Positions 24,001-35,108 of a stretch of DNA of 64,000 nucleotides are shown in pieces. How positions within the stretch are numbered: position 1 is the first letter of the stretch; each line of letters opens with the position of its first letter. The position numbers and the translations under genes are program-made. Below the pieces are notes generated by a model, which was not told the origin of the DNA, ran no database searches, and saw only the letters and a list, made by a program, of their open reading frames with translations. The stretch spans positions 5,000,001-5,064,000 of the forward strand of contig NC_092582.1 of assembly GCF_037975245.1 (NCBI RefSeq), read 5' to 3'. Source of the stretch: Apostichopus japonicus (lineage: Eukaryota > Echinodermata > Holothuroidea > Aspidochirotida > Stichopodidae).

Positions 24001-27000
24001 CATGGTTGTCAGTGATAATTATTCATACCTTTGTTAAGCTAATCGCCGAGATGTTATTACTAAGTGACGTATAACCACAGGAGGCTCCCCATAGCCCTGC
24101 TGCTACACAACCGATACCTTCCATACCGATACCACGGTTTATAGCATGGACTGGGGGCGGTGGTGCGTTACTTATTAGTGCGCATGCGTGATAATCACCC
24201 ACGGATTCCACAACGCTGGCTATGACGCCAGAGAGCATACCGATGACTCCGGCTAGACTTGCCGATGGCATACCAAACTGACCTGAGGAGGTAGGGAGAC
24301 TGCTGAAGGTTTGATATATACTTATGTAGAAAGTTAAATAACGACTGAAAACTGCATTAAAAGGATTGGTTCAGGTGTTTGACATGTCTATTTTTTAAAT
24401 GAAAGAGCACAAAAAGACAAAAAAGAACAGTGAAGAAACTACCATGATAGCATGCTTTGTTAAGGAGATATGACACTTTGAAGATATCAAAATTTCTTTG
24501 AAAACGACTGGTGTAGAAAGACTTACTGTGAGGGTGTGACGTCACATCCTCACTTCCTTAACATTTGTGAATATATTTCTTTAAAAATTATTTACATTTT
24601 TTAACACATTTGAAAATAATATAATCAAAAATTCTTCAGATGTTTAATCTCAAATACTTCCTTTGACAAATATGAGATCTCCTGACATATCTTTTGGTTG
24701 AAAGTCATGAAATCTCACAAAATATTTAGAGAAAAAACAAAGACTTTTCAGGAATGTGAGGATGTGACATAACAGCTAGTCAGATTTCAGCAGTTTCTAC
24801 ACAATCTGATAAAACTTTACACTTGAATATCTCTTTAACCGAAAAACTATTTTAAACTATTTTAAAAGCTTGCCAACTATTTATACCCAATTCACAATGT
24901 GCAATGAACCATGGAACAGTCTTGCCTCTGTAGACTGGGGTGAGGACTTCTTTGTAGACCACGAGAGCATACTGATATATATATATATTTTGTTAAAGTA
25001 ACGCGAAGCTCTGTCGTCATTATTATATTATTACGTTTACTTTATAGTTTTCCAAGTGTGACTGCCAGTGGCAGGTCCGAGTTATTAACTTTAATTTAAC
25101 TCCGGCCAGCGTCTACACTGACATAAAATTTGATGAAAACATAGATTTGTTCTCGAAATTATTCGTATTTGTCATTTAACTCTATACGGTACGATCTCTC
25201 AGCTTGAAATGTAATACTAAGCCTCTGGCATTTCGAATATTTGAAGAATAAAAAAAAAACATTTATTAAAACTTGAAAAATGATAGAACGGAATGCTTTG
25301 ATTTATTTACAGAGTATAAATTCTTATATCTGTATAAAAATGTACTATTTCTGAAAGATTTAACTTTACCTGGATAAGGAAATCGAAACCAAGACGCGTC
25401 TCTGATGTCTTTATTATAGAGATCGGTTCTGGCCTTATATCCATAAACTGCAGGATCATCAGGGAAAGCCCCTACGGATGTCAATATGAGGCATAGTAGC
25501 CAAGATATACCGACGGCTAAAAGAATCTGTAAAAATATTAAATGAAAACAGTATTAAAAGCATCAGCAAAATAGAATCACTGGACACACCGATGTAAGTG
25601 AAGTTAACTAATAAGGTACGATGAGGACTTCAATGGTGGTAGGTCAAAAAGCATAATCGGAACCGAACATAGTGTGTTAATTTGGGTATACTTGCTTGGA
25701 AACACCAAACACAAATATCATGAAATATTACGGAGCTGATCAGGTTTAAGGCAAAGAAGTTATTGATTGATTTATTCATTCATTCATTTAATGATGTATT
25801 GGTTAATCAATCGATTGATTGATTGATTCATCCATCCATTCATTCTTCCATTCTTTCTTTCATTCTTTCATTCATTCGTTAATTCATTATTTCATTCATT
25901 CTTCTTGCCATCCATTCATCTTTTCATTCATTCATTAATTTATTTCATACTGCAATTTTGTTCTTTACTCGTGAGAAAACACAGTTACACATATTGACCA
26001 TCTTACCGGAAAGAACGTGAAGAGGGCAAACTTTCTTCCTCCAGGAAGTGGAATGTCATAGCGATCCAAGAATTGAGAAAACAATATCACCAAGAAGATA
26101 CACCTGAAACGAACCAAAAGGATATAGGATTGAGATTTAGAATGATGAACTCCTCGTTTAATGTAGTCATATGCTTAGTGATATTTTTTCTGCATGAATG
26201 AAGGTGATGGTGGTGGGAGGGGGGGGGGGGGGTTGTCGACAGGAGGTGGGGTTGGGGATTCATGGTACTGGATTTTAGAATTACGCTGAGCCGTTTTTTG
26301 CTTGGAGGGGGTAGGAAGGGAGAACTACACTTTGACGACCATTGCTCTCTCTCTATATCTTCGAATCGTTCTAAATAAAGCAGGGCTATAACAGGTTCAT
26401 GGAAAATCAATTTAGATATAATGCTTTTTATTTTGGTCTTTGTTTTTATCTGCAACTTATCATAGAAAGTGGCAATTAGCGTTGGAAAATTCAGCACTTA
26501 AAATAAGGACAGTATAACTCACGATGATTAGCCAAGAAGGGTGAAGTATTTAGGATGTACCATTAACTGACAAAATTCAGAAGAGGGATCCGGGACCTCT
26601 GGCCCCTAACTGGGTACGAGACTAGGTCAAGTTTGTGAATACAGGGTACTTACAAACTTGAGATGCCCCAGTGAGTTCCACATGTATCAGATGCCAGTGG
26701 TATTAAAGGTATACCGATCAACAGAAGAGTGGTGGCAATTGTGATTGGACGAATGAATCGAAGTAAAACGCCCACCAGTCCCGTGAAACCAAGTAGAAAC
26801 TGCATCAATGACGCAAGACATATGGAACCTTGCAACTGCGAATGTACAACGTTAGGGAGAAAATATTAATATGCATTACTTTCCATTTACTTAAAACAAT
26901 CTTTCGAATATTGTGCTAAAGATAATACTCACATGTCAGATCATCAATACGATGGCAAGATAGGTAAATAAAATATAAATAAATTATAAATAAATAAATA

Positions 27001-28936
27001 ATATATATATATATATAGCCTTTAGGTCAAACTAAATGATCTGTTCATATCGTGTTCGTAAAGTTCAAATTTACCTCTTGCATTCTTCCTTGAGCGGTTT
27101 CTCTAACGTGATCTTTCTCTTCTTGTGTAGAATTTGCTTTGTATGAACGAAATGAGAAAATGTTGATGATACACCGAGAAGTTTTCTCGGTATTTGTAAA
27201 TAACTGTTGACGTTTTTCCCAAGTTTGATCAATACAGATGTATAGCCCTGTCTAATACTATTCTTAAGATATTGTAACAGTTTGTGCCAATTGTTGAATT
27301 TGAAGCACACAGGTGTGAATTCATACTGGCAAACTGACAGAATCAAAACTACTATCAAAATGTTCCCCAAAAGGTAATAAGGGTGGTTTTTGAAGAGCTT
27401 ATAAGCCTGCATAGACTCCAGACGTGTGACCTGATTAATTCACTTTGGCTTCGGCTTTGAGTACAGCGTTTCTGTATGCTGCCGTGTTGGATGAATCGAA
27501 CCGTAATAGTAGTTACCGACTTTGCGATCACGAGCGTTGTAGTCTATACTGACTTTGCAATCCACGGCCCCCTCACTATTTTACAAAGTCAGTAAGAGTG
27601 ACTCCATAGTTTTTACTTTATTTCTCCCACTCTCCTGGTTTAAAATTGAACTAGATGGGGGGTATCAACGTCTCTGACTGTTATGTGAACTTGAAGGTGT
27701 ATTACGGTGGCTGATGTTAATTGCTTCACAAATTTTCTGGCAATTTTCTGCATCAGTATGTCAACACCCACATCCTTATAGTATTTCATATGGCAAAGAA
27801 AGTGATATTGGTGATATCGATTGTATCTGGTACCAGCCTCAGAGTCGGAATGCTGTCATCACAGCAATTGTGTTTTGAACGTTTTTCTGTTTCTTTTTAT
27901 AATGTTTAATTAACCTTCTTATTTCATATAGCAAAATATCACAAAATTAAAGATTGCATATTTATCAAATTTTAAATATAAGTAGATAGCTAACTAATCA
28001 TTCCAATGTATCACATTCCAAGGATAAATCGACGAGAAGGTAATAGAAGGAAAAAGACAGCGTTTGAAGATGATCTTTTCTGTGGTGATGAAAATCACAT
28101 TCTTCTTATACTGTCATCATTCACGGCCATGTTCAAAACAGCCTGTAACCATGGTTACATGCAATCGACCATATCTCAAGTTAGGAACAATAGATTGAGA
28201 CCGGGGTTTTCATCTAACAGTGTGGACTAGTTATGTCCAATTTTACCAAAGGTTTGACATTGTCTGTCACCAAAAATATCCCTTAACAATATACTGTAGT
28301 GTAAAAATACTATTGTAGTGTATTTCCCCATCTGAAAGATAAAAATGGATGTAAAAATTTGAAGAAAACAGTTTGAAGAAAGCCTGTTGGTAACGACAAA
28401 GTTTCTAGACTAAGTGTGATTCTGTGAAATCATACTTGTTGGCTTCTCAAGTTCACATTTCCTGAAACGTGTCGTCTCAAATATTCGAAAACGGAACATA
28501 GGAAAAAAAGACTGCAACTTTCGCTGCAAGGAAGCTATGAGCATGTGACTCTTTGATAAGTCAAAATGAACTTTTCAACTGAGTTATCCTCTGGTTGATG
28601 TGCACTTACCAGTTAGGGGAGCAGGACATGGTTCTTTCATGCTGAAGAGTACGAAAGTTGGGATGATAAACGATGCACTCGTTCCCTGAATGATGGGCAA
28701 CCTAAATGAAAATTGAGAAATTATGTATATTTTTTGCAAGATTAGAAAAACTACTTGAGAATAGGTTATGGCGATCTCTTTGTACAACAAGATACGAGAA
28801 TGTTTCCACGTTTGAACCTGCAGTGAAGAAATGATTAATTCTAGTCTAATTCGGTCTAAACACATGCATGTACTCATTAACTACTTTTCTCTTCTTGTGT
28901 GAGCCTGTTAGGTAGAAAAGGAAGGAGCGGGTAGAG

Positions 28937-29005
<69 letters not shown>

Positions 29006-29716
29006 CAAGTGTTTCCAAGTTGTACTATAGTATGTGGTTCTATCTTTATATTTCCTTCCAGTATACATATAAAATTTATAGAGAGGAGTCATATAATACC
29101 TCAACAAGAAGAAAAACTAATATAAAAGGTGATTTTTTTTAAGATGATAGGATATCATATCAAATACATTTACACATACACAAGTTAATACATAAAACGA
29201 TATAACAAACAGACTTCAACAAACAGTCCAAGAATAACTAATATAAAGGGGAAAAATGTTAAGATGATAGGATATCATATAAAATACATCTACACATACA
29301 AAAGTTAAAAACATAAAACGAAATAACAAACAGACTACAACAAACATTCTAAGTGCTCGGATGGAATGTATAAAGTGGACAGTGTAGGCCTATTGAAGAT
29401 ATCCTCGCACACAGCGATTGAATACGTTTGTATGTGTGGGTGTATGTTTGTTTGCGTGTATGTATGTATGTATGTGTGTGTGTGTGTGCGCGTGTGTGTG
29501 TATTTGTATGTGTGTAGGTAGGTATGCTATCTATCCATCCAACCATCATCCATCCATCCATCCATCCATCCATCCATCCATCCATCCATCCATCCATCCA
29601 TCCATCCATCCATCCATCCATCCATCCATGCAATCATCCATCCATCCATCCATGCAATCATCCATCCATACAACCAACCATCCAAACATCGATTCATTCA
29701 TCCATCTATCCATCTA

Positions 29717-29778
<62 letters not shown>

Positions 29779-32700
29779 AATATGATTGTAATTAATCGAA
29801 ATCAGATAATCCACTAGATTTGCTCCAGGTCAAGAATTATATGCAAAATTGATGAACTTCATTCCAGCTTCGAAATTGTATTCATCCATCCATGCGTTAC
29901 ATAGCTATCTATATATCCAACTTTCTAGCTAGATACTACTTAACTAGAGATCTATATAGCTAGATCTAGCTATCTGTGTATCTAGCTACTAGATTAATCC
30001 ATATATATCTATCTATCGATTCTTTGAATCTGCTATTAGACAACATATTTATTCTTTCTTAGTCAGTATAGTTTTGTACGTAGATCCGCGGATCGATCGC
30101 CTTGGCGTCCTTATCGTCCGCTGAATTGGATTTAAGCAATAAAGTTTTAAGTATGCCGACCTTTAGGTTTCAAACATGTTTGAAGAATTTTCAGCTACAT
30201 GCTTCCAATTGAATCAAGCCCTCGGCTTGTTATTGCTATGAGAAGGTCTTCACCTCTGCATAGAGCTTTTGTTAGTACAAGGATGAATTCCCAACACGAT
30301 TTTATAAGGTTAGTAGAGGTGTTATTTCAGAGCGTAAGAACTTCACTGCTCACTACAGGTGGCAAAAAGCACCATATATTAACGATCGCTTCTCGGCCTT
30401 TTGGCTAAGGTCATGTGTAGTATCTGTTCCCTTTCGAGGGGAATGGTGATGCACATCCAACGATGATCACACAGTCACAGTCCCGATGCACGGGGACTGG
30501 GTTGAGAGCGGATCAGTCGTTCGGTAGTTTTCGTGACCAGGTTTTTTCCTGGGTGACTTTTCTTAAAAAGTACCATATATTAAAGAGTGTTAAGTTATCC
30601 ACAAACTATAGAGATCCAATAACTAAGTAAATATTCAAAGTGTGTTGTAATTACATCCAAAAGTTCTCCCTGATATCCTGTGCATGACAGAAAGAAGGCA
30701 ATATGACCTCATACTACGACTGAGAATGTGTAAGGTAATGTTTACTATTTAATTACTATAAACGTATACGGTTCAAAAGGAAACTTTAACATTTTACATC
30801 AGCCCATCCTTCGTAAGATTGAAATTCAGCGATCGACAGACAGACAGAGTAATCATCTACAAACATCCTAAATTAGGAGTACGGGTGGGGGTGGTGGGCG
30901 GGCAGATCCAGGGGATGTGGGATGTCCACCCCCTCTTCAACATAACACGAACTTTCAAAACTGTAATTATTACCACATTTTTTTTTAACGATCCCAAAGC
31001 CCCACTCTTTATAAAATCCTACATTTGCCGCCATAAAAGAGATTACTTTTCTGTTATACTTATAACTCCAGTTAACTAATATTGAAGTTTACCTCGTGCC
31101 AAAGTACACCTGGAGGAAGGTGGTTATCCCACAGATGAAAAAGGCTGTCCCTATTAGTTGGTTCAGTAAATCTCTATCGGCATCGAAGCAAAGAGGTTTA
31201 GCAACAATAAGGGGCAGAGCGAAGCATCCACTGAAGGAAATCGAAAAATGCTGATAAGGAAGAAGAGACGAGATGGAGAAAAGAATAACAACAGAAGTCA
31301 TCGCTGTGAGAAGACGGCCGTATGGAAAGCCATTTTAACATTTAATCGGAATTTTAAGAAACCTTTAATTGTTTCTTATTTTAGATATCTAAAATTCTAT
31401 TATCAGATATCTATATTAAATTCGAGATATCTTAAATTTAATTCGAGGTATCTGAAATTTTATCTCAGATATCTGAAATTGAAATCGAGATATCTAAAAT
31501 AGATTTCGAGATATCTGAAATTCTAATTCAGATATCTCAAATTGAATTCGAGGTATCTGAAATTCTCTTTCAGATGTCTGAAATTCTATTTCAGATGTCT
31601 GAAATTCTATTTCAGATATATGAAATAGAATTGCAGATATCTCGAATTCAATTTCAGATATCTCGAATTCAATTTCAGATATCTGAATTCAATTTCAGAT
31701 ATTTTATTTTATTTTATTTTATTTCGAGATATCTGAAATTGATTTTAAGATATCTGAAATTATTTGTAGATATCTTAAATAAATTGGAGATACCTGTAAT
31801 TTAATTTGAAATCTAAAATTCCTTATTAAATGTTAAAACGGCTTTCCATACGGCCGAGCCTTTATATGGGGTGGGAGAAAGTGAGACGACCGGGTGAATG
31901 GGGTCTAGCATTTATATGGGTGGGACGATGTGACTAGACGGCCGGGTGAATGGGGACGGTGGGACGGGGCGGTTATGGTATACTCAGTCTTATTTAGGAT
32001 GACAAAGTACTCAATTATATTTAACGGCATATCAAGGACGTTAGCCACGGAGGGTAGGGGGAGCCCCACCTTCCCTCCTCCCAAATGTTCACTGTTCGTC
32101 ACTCTAAAATATATCAACGCTCAGTGTAATAAAAATTGTAAACTTGTGCTAGTTTATACAAGAGTCAAATAGAATGGAAACGGTAGCAGCAGTTTGCATC
32201 TAAGCTTTGTTACTCAAACTAAAAAAAATTCTCAACATATGGTGAGCGCCCCCTTCCTTTTATGACTTCCATTGGGACGACAATACTTTTGTTTTCCACC
32301 ACCTTCACCCAACTACAAAAAAAAATTGTCTTCAGACTGCGGGCCTGGCTTTATCATAAGACGCTAGGCTGATTTTTTTTTCTTCATATTTTGTGAAACT
32401 GTCTAAGCCTAGCGATCCGATGTGATGGCAGAAGGCATTTCCGACGTCGCCAAAAGTAAACCTAACATTGGCTGACTTTATCCTTGCTCACGACATTAAC
32501 TAAACCTCTCGAACGGATATTGTCCAAAAAAGGATGAGGTGCAGGGGCGCAACCACATACACGTATAGAGGAACATGAAAACAAGGGAGGCTCAACACAT
32601 CCCCCATCCCACCCCAACTGACAAACAGAATGTTGCAAGCAAACAAACAGCCAAGTGTAACCTACAGTGCAGCATACATGTACAATACAATCTAAACAGA

Positions 32701-33650
32701 AGACAACACTGTCCAAAAGTTGCCAAATGAAAGCACTATTTTGCATCCTAAGCACCCTTCATTTTACTAACATTTCTTAAAGGGGAAGGGGACTCCTACC
32801 CTTAGACAGCACCCTAGGACGACATAACGTATCTTAGTCTCTGCATACAAATTAAAGGTTGAACCCCTGGTAAAGGGGGGGGGGTGAGGGGGGAGGCTGG
32901 GAATCATGGAAATTTACCGTCCCTGCAGCTCATCCATCGGTCTTGTTCTGGCTAAGTATACACAACTGCCTGGAATATCTGTACTTCTCATGTCATAGAC
33001 TATCACACCACCAACACCTCAGTACATACAGCCATTCAAAACGCCTATCTACTCATCTATACAATGCTAACTTTCAATTATAACTGACATCATAAATACA
33101 TTCAATTACTTTATCCCAACGTCAAAACGATGCAATGATGGTTAATATGAATATGAATTAGTAAGGGTGGATTTGTCGTAAATTGCAAGTAATATCATTC
33201 AGCGGGCTTGTGGCGTGCCCAAAGGGAGACCGGGTCCATTGGGCTCCCACCACCATCGTCAAATTGGGGTAAAAACATTCAATCAAAGGGCCTTTTTACA
33301 TTCAGTCTGACAAAATAAGACCACTTCTCCGACCCCAGGACGCCATAAAGGTTCATGCCACTACCGAAATCAGTCGGGGGGGGGATTTACAATATTACCA
33401 AGTCCCCTCCCTCTCCACCATAGAAATCATGTGCACGTTACTGCACATAGAGGTGAGATGTGCATTACATAGTATGACTCACCTGCAGACCCATTAAGGC
33501 CACGGTAGGCCATGGGGGTCTATCTTCGATACCGTATACAATATCCGACTTCTTCTTCTTCATCACTAAACTGCTTTGTTCAAGGCTGTTTATTGTCAAC
33601 ATTCCATTCGTGTCATTTTCATCTTTGAGAGATGACTCTACTATCTCCAT
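17847..33650 (-). CDS. SLC23A1-like: SLC23-type nucleobase/ascorbate transporter, gene 2 (complete, 12 coding exons)
   Basis: Paralogue of gene 1 on the opposite strand, tail to tail. Coding exons in transcript order: 33650-33483, 31250-31093, 28701-28610, 27136-27075, 26835-26654, 26103-26007, 25526-25370, 24282-24029, 23385-23256, 19909-19766, 19000-18905, 18064-17847. They sum to 1758 nt, 585 codons plus stop, all GT-AG. Internal exon lengths (158, 92, 62, 182, 97, 157, 254, 130, 144, 96) and phases equal those of gene 1. Marks: QH pair (Q56-H57), [13 protein letters not shown]8 [31 protein letters not shown] and a C-terminal YDLPFGM..IKRT block. The signature position reads [10 protein letters not shown] (381-390), again lacking the usual first residue and the Gly. 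ATG 33650 has an in-frame TGA 15 nt upstream. It is a membrane transporter; the substrate is inferred only at family level. Confidence 0.96.
18065..18904. other. Intron 11, SLC23 gene 2
   Basis: No element recognised. Intron 10 (19001-19765) holds only a short poly-C run at about 19618-19634. Confidence 0.5.
18905..19000 (-). CDS. SLC23A1-like: SLC23 gene 2, exon 11
   Basis: Residues 482-514: [20 protein letters not shown], then [13 protein letters not shown]. Acceptor GACAG|GT, donor GGG|GTAAGT. Confidence 0.95.
19766..19909 (-). CDS. SLC23A1-like: SLC23 gene 2, exon 10
   Basis: Residues 434-482: [20 protein letters not shown], then [19 protein letters not shown]. Acceptor TTGCAG|GA, donor ACAG|GTAGGA, end phase 1. 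Confidence 0.96.
19953..21870. mobile_element. Composite TIR element in intron 9 of SLC23 gene 2
   Basis: Ends CAGGTGCGTATCCAGG (19953-19968) and CCTGGATACGCGCCTG (21855-21870) are inverted repeats with 15 of 16 matches. Both are flanked directly by TATTT (19948-19952 and 21871-21875), a possible 5-bp target duplication. The interior carries modules found elsewhere in the window (GCGCCAACTCATGGTGGCGC at 20602-20621 and a GCGCCAACCGATGGTGGCGC relative near 21798) and a long purine tract. It may be several nested insertions rather than one element. Confidence 0.55.
19999..20121. repeat. 123-nt uninterrupted purine tract
   Basis: Every base from 19999 to 20121 is A or G; pyrimidines bound it at 19998 and 20122. 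It lies inside the composite element at 19953-21870. Confidence 0.95.
21955..22010. mobile_element. Short fragment of the foldback MITE family
   Basis: CTGTACTAGCTATGAGTATC matches the right end of the element at 35109-35290 (CTGTACTAGCTATGAGTATC at about 35266-35285). Confidence 0.55.
22280..22645. mobile_element. hAT-like MITE with 8-bp target site duplication
   Basis: CATTATGG occurs at 22272-22279 and again at 22646-22653. Between them the ends CAAGGGCGTAGGAA and TTCCTACGCCACTG are imperfect inverted repeats (12 of 14). The 366-bp interior is non-coding and holds a G-run/C-run pair plus two direct copies of CACCAAATTGCATCT. An 8-bp duplication with CA..TG ends is the hAT superfamily pattern. 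Confidence 0.85.
22910..23165. other. Unexplained CG-rich stretch with internal TACGGGT repeats
   Basis: Direct repeats of TACGGGT(T/C) at about 22970-23000, followed by CCGGATCATGCCGGATCGG. The segment TTCGTGGTCGGACTCG is partly complementary to CGGATCGGACCACGAA. Base composition is unlike the flanking intron. Probably a transposon fragment, family unknown. Confidence 0.4.
23256..23385 (-). CDS. SLC23A1-like: SLC23 gene 2, exon 9
   Basis: Residues 391-434: [20 protein letters not shown], then [19 protein letters not shown]. Donor TTTG|GTTAGT, end phase 1. Confidence 0.93.
23386..24028. other. Intron 8, SLC23 gene 2
   Basis: Contains only a short AAAAT microsatellite at about 23906-23926. 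Confidence 0.5.
24029..24282 (-). CDS. SLC23A1-like: SLC23 gene 2, exon 8 (TM8 and signature)
   Basis: Residues 306-390, with [39 protein letters not shown] and [10 protein letters not shown] at the end. Acceptor CTCAG|GT, donor AAG|GTATGA, phase 0. Confidence 0.97.
24430..24850. mobile_element. Possible decayed foldback element, intron 7 of SLC23 gene 2
   Basis: GTCACATCCTCAC at about 24539-24551 faces its complement GTGAGGATGTGAC at about 24755-24767. Weaker complementary stretches lie further out (TTAAGGAGATATGACACTTT against CTTTACACTTGAATATCTC). The ends are not defined. Confidence 0.4.
25370..25526 (-). CDS. SLC23A1-like: SLC23 gene 2, exon 7
   Basis: Residues 254-306: [20 protein letters not shown], then [20 protein letters not shown]. 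Donor CAG|GTAAAG, end phase 1. Confidence 0.95.
25755..25945. repeat. ATTC/ATTG tetranucleotide low-complexity array
   Basis: Runs of ATTC, ATTG and TTTC units in intron 6 of SLC23 gene 2. A poly-G run lies at about 26217-26232 in intron 5. Confidence 0.85.
26007..26103 (-). CDS. SLC23A1-like: SLC23 gene 2, exon 6
   Basis: Residues 221-253: [20 protein letters not shown], then [12 protein letters not shown]. Acceptor TTTCAG|G, donor CCG|GTAAGA, phase 0. Confidence 0.94.
26654..26835 (-). CDS. SLC23A1-like: SLC23 gene 2, exon 5
   Basis: Residues 161-221: [20 protein letters not shown], then [20 protein letters not shown] and THWGISSL. Acceptor CGCAG|TTG, donor TTT|GTAAGT, end phase 2. Confidence 0.95.
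27075..27136 (-). CDS. SLC23A1-like: SLC23 gene 2, exon 4
   Basis: Residues 140-160: [20 protein letters not shown] plus E. Same 62-nt length and NST site as gene 1. Confidence 0.93.
27137..28609. other. Intron 3, SLC23 gene 2
   Basis: Nothing recognised. A short TA run (26999-27017) lies in the neighbouring intron 4. Confidence 0.55.
28610..28701 (-). CDS. SLC23A1-like: SLC23 gene 2, exon 3
   Basis: Residues 109-140: [20 protein letters not shown], then [10 protein letters not shown]. Donor CTG|GTAAGT, end phase 1. Confidence 0.95.
28938..29001. repeat. (TA)n microsatellite
   Basis: 64 bp of pure TA in intron 2 of SLC23 gene 2. Confidence 0.97.
29114..29352. repeat. 120-bp tandem duplication
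   Basis: Both units contain AAGATGATAGGATATCATAT and ATAACAAACAGACT, offset by about 120 bp. Confidence 0.9.
29428..29775. repeat. TATG/TG, (TCCA)n and (TA)n microsatellite cluster
   Basis: TG/TATG-rich 29428-29525, a TCCA array 29530-29720 and pure TA 29722-29775, side by side. Open frames across it encode only repeated IHPS or IY residues and are not genes. Confidence 0.95.
30383..30564 (+). mobile_element. U2-snRNA-headed retroposed element (SINE-like)
   Basis: From 30385 the sequence begins ATCGCTTCTCGGCCTTTTGG and matches the first 45 nt of vertebrate U2 snRNA, as recalled, at 43 positions, including the branch-site-pairing GTAGTA. After about 30429 it no longer resembles U2 and carries its own hairpins (CAGTCCC/GGGGACTG and ACCAGG/CCTGGGT). 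It is flanked by a direct repeat, AAAAAGCACCATATATTAA (30364-30382) and AAAAAGTACCATATATTAA (30565-30583), 18 of 19 identical: a target site duplication of LINE-type insertion. About 182 bp, in intron 2 of SLC23 gene 2, antisense to it. It could be a SINE family or a one-off chimeric retrocopy. It is not a working U2 gene. Confidence 0.8.
31093..31250 (-). CDS. SLC23A1-like: SLC23 gene 2, exon 2
   Basis: Residues 57-109: [20 protein letters not shown], then [20 protein letters not shown]. Acceptor ATCAG|CAT, donor GAG|GTAAAC, end phase 2. A TIR element ends 64 bp upstream of the acceptor. Confidence 0.95.
31315..31856. mobile_element. TIR element with palindromic minisatellite core
   Basis: CGGCCGTATGGAAAGCC (31315-31331) and its reverse complement (31840-31856) start long inverted ends that continue through TTTTAACATTTAAT on both sides. 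The interior, about 31382-31812, is a degenerate array of roughly 21-bp units around the palindrome AGATATCT followed by GAAATT. Target duplication unclear. It lies in intron 1 of SLC23 gene 2. Confidence 0.75.
31857..33482. other. Rest of intron 1, SLC23 gene 2
   Basis: A short imperfect duplication of a GGGTGGGA..ACCGGGTGAATGGGG motif at about 31865-31955, poly-G runs near 32874 and 33378, and no coding signal. Confidence 0.5.
33483..33650 (-). CDS. SLC23A1-like: SLC23 gene 2, exon 1
   Basis: Residues 1-56: a hydrophilic N-tail, then [19 protein letters not shown] into TM1. Donor CAG|GTGAGT, phase 0. Confidence 0.93.
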
Positions 33651-34111
33651 CTTCTCCAGTTTTGATCAGATTTTCAGATACAACTACACGACTAACCTGT
33701 ATAAAGTATCACGAAATATTAAAGCTGGTTCCCATCACAAACGCAACAGGTAATTCCTTGACCAATTTGAAAACCGACGTGCAATAAATAAATAAATCAA
33801 TCAAACAATAAAACAACATTTACGGCATATAAATATGTATTATACCAGCATGTTTATTGCCATCCAGCATTGGTTTATTGCCATCCAGCATGATGGCGAG
33901 TAAATTTATGACGTGATATATAGTACATAATACGTTAAATTATATTTGAACGCATCGGAAATCGATACGGGCATATAAGTGAATGCCGGTGTGGCAGTAA
34001 TGAGTTTCCGTGCGTCCTAAAGATACTCATTACTAGGAAATAGTGTCCGCCTTCCCTGCCATAACTGCACAGGTTAATCATAGAGATTGATGGCATATTT
34101 TCCCTTTTTCC
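33651..34111. other. Upstream region of SLC23 gene 2
   Basis: 5' UTR and promoter presumed here. No TATA-type element could be assigned. Short direct repeat TTGCCATCCAGCAT near 33856 and 33879. Confidence 0.4.
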
Positions 34112-34514
<403 letters not shown>

Positions 34515-35108
34515 ATTTTATTCCTTGTGGGTTAAAAGTCACTTAAGTCTTACGCCATAACCTAACACTTGTCTTTTGTGGTTCCTTACCCGTACAAAAA
34601 CAGGGACTGTCCTTAATGAGAGGGTGGGGGCGGAGCCGGGAGAACAGGGGCACGTGCCCCACTCCCATCTCATGTTGTAACAAACATGCCTTTTTATATA
34701 AGCATTATGCGTCGCTAAGATTGCTTTTTACGTGTGATAAGGATCTTTCTTTTTTTCAAGCCAAAGATGACTAAGAAGCACTGACTAACAAAATTGTTTT
34801 TCTTCAATATTTAAATCCAGTTTTCAACTTCAAACTTGGGTTGCATTTCAGTATGTATACAATATACTGTCATTGGCAAATTGTTAGCTTCACATCCTTC
34901 TAAAGTTAGTTGGAACCTATTAAATCCGAGCTTTCAAAAGAAGAAAAAAAGATCATATTTTATATTTTGCTGTCAGTGTGGAACACCTGTTTGCTTCAAA
35001 GTTCTATCATAACCAAACGAAAAACGCCATGTAAGAATAGGAATGTGCAATTTTCACTTTAAGAATACGTTCCTCTTTCACCAGCCCAAAAATAAGTTTC
35101 CTCTGGAC
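34515..35108. other. Intergenic, no feature seen
   Basis: AT-rich sequence without coding or repeat signal. Confidence 0.5.

Noticed and set aside
26087-26497. 136-codon minus frame next to SLC23 gene 2 exon 6
   Set aside because: Spans intron sequence with a poly-G run; the real exon (26103-26007) uses another frame.
29349-29817. Frames with IHPS or GWMD repeats
   Set aside because: They translate the TCCA tetranucleotide array.
30385-30564. A functional U2 snRNA gene
   Set aside because: Only the first 45 nt match U2, the later U2 domains are absent, and a target duplication shows retroposition.
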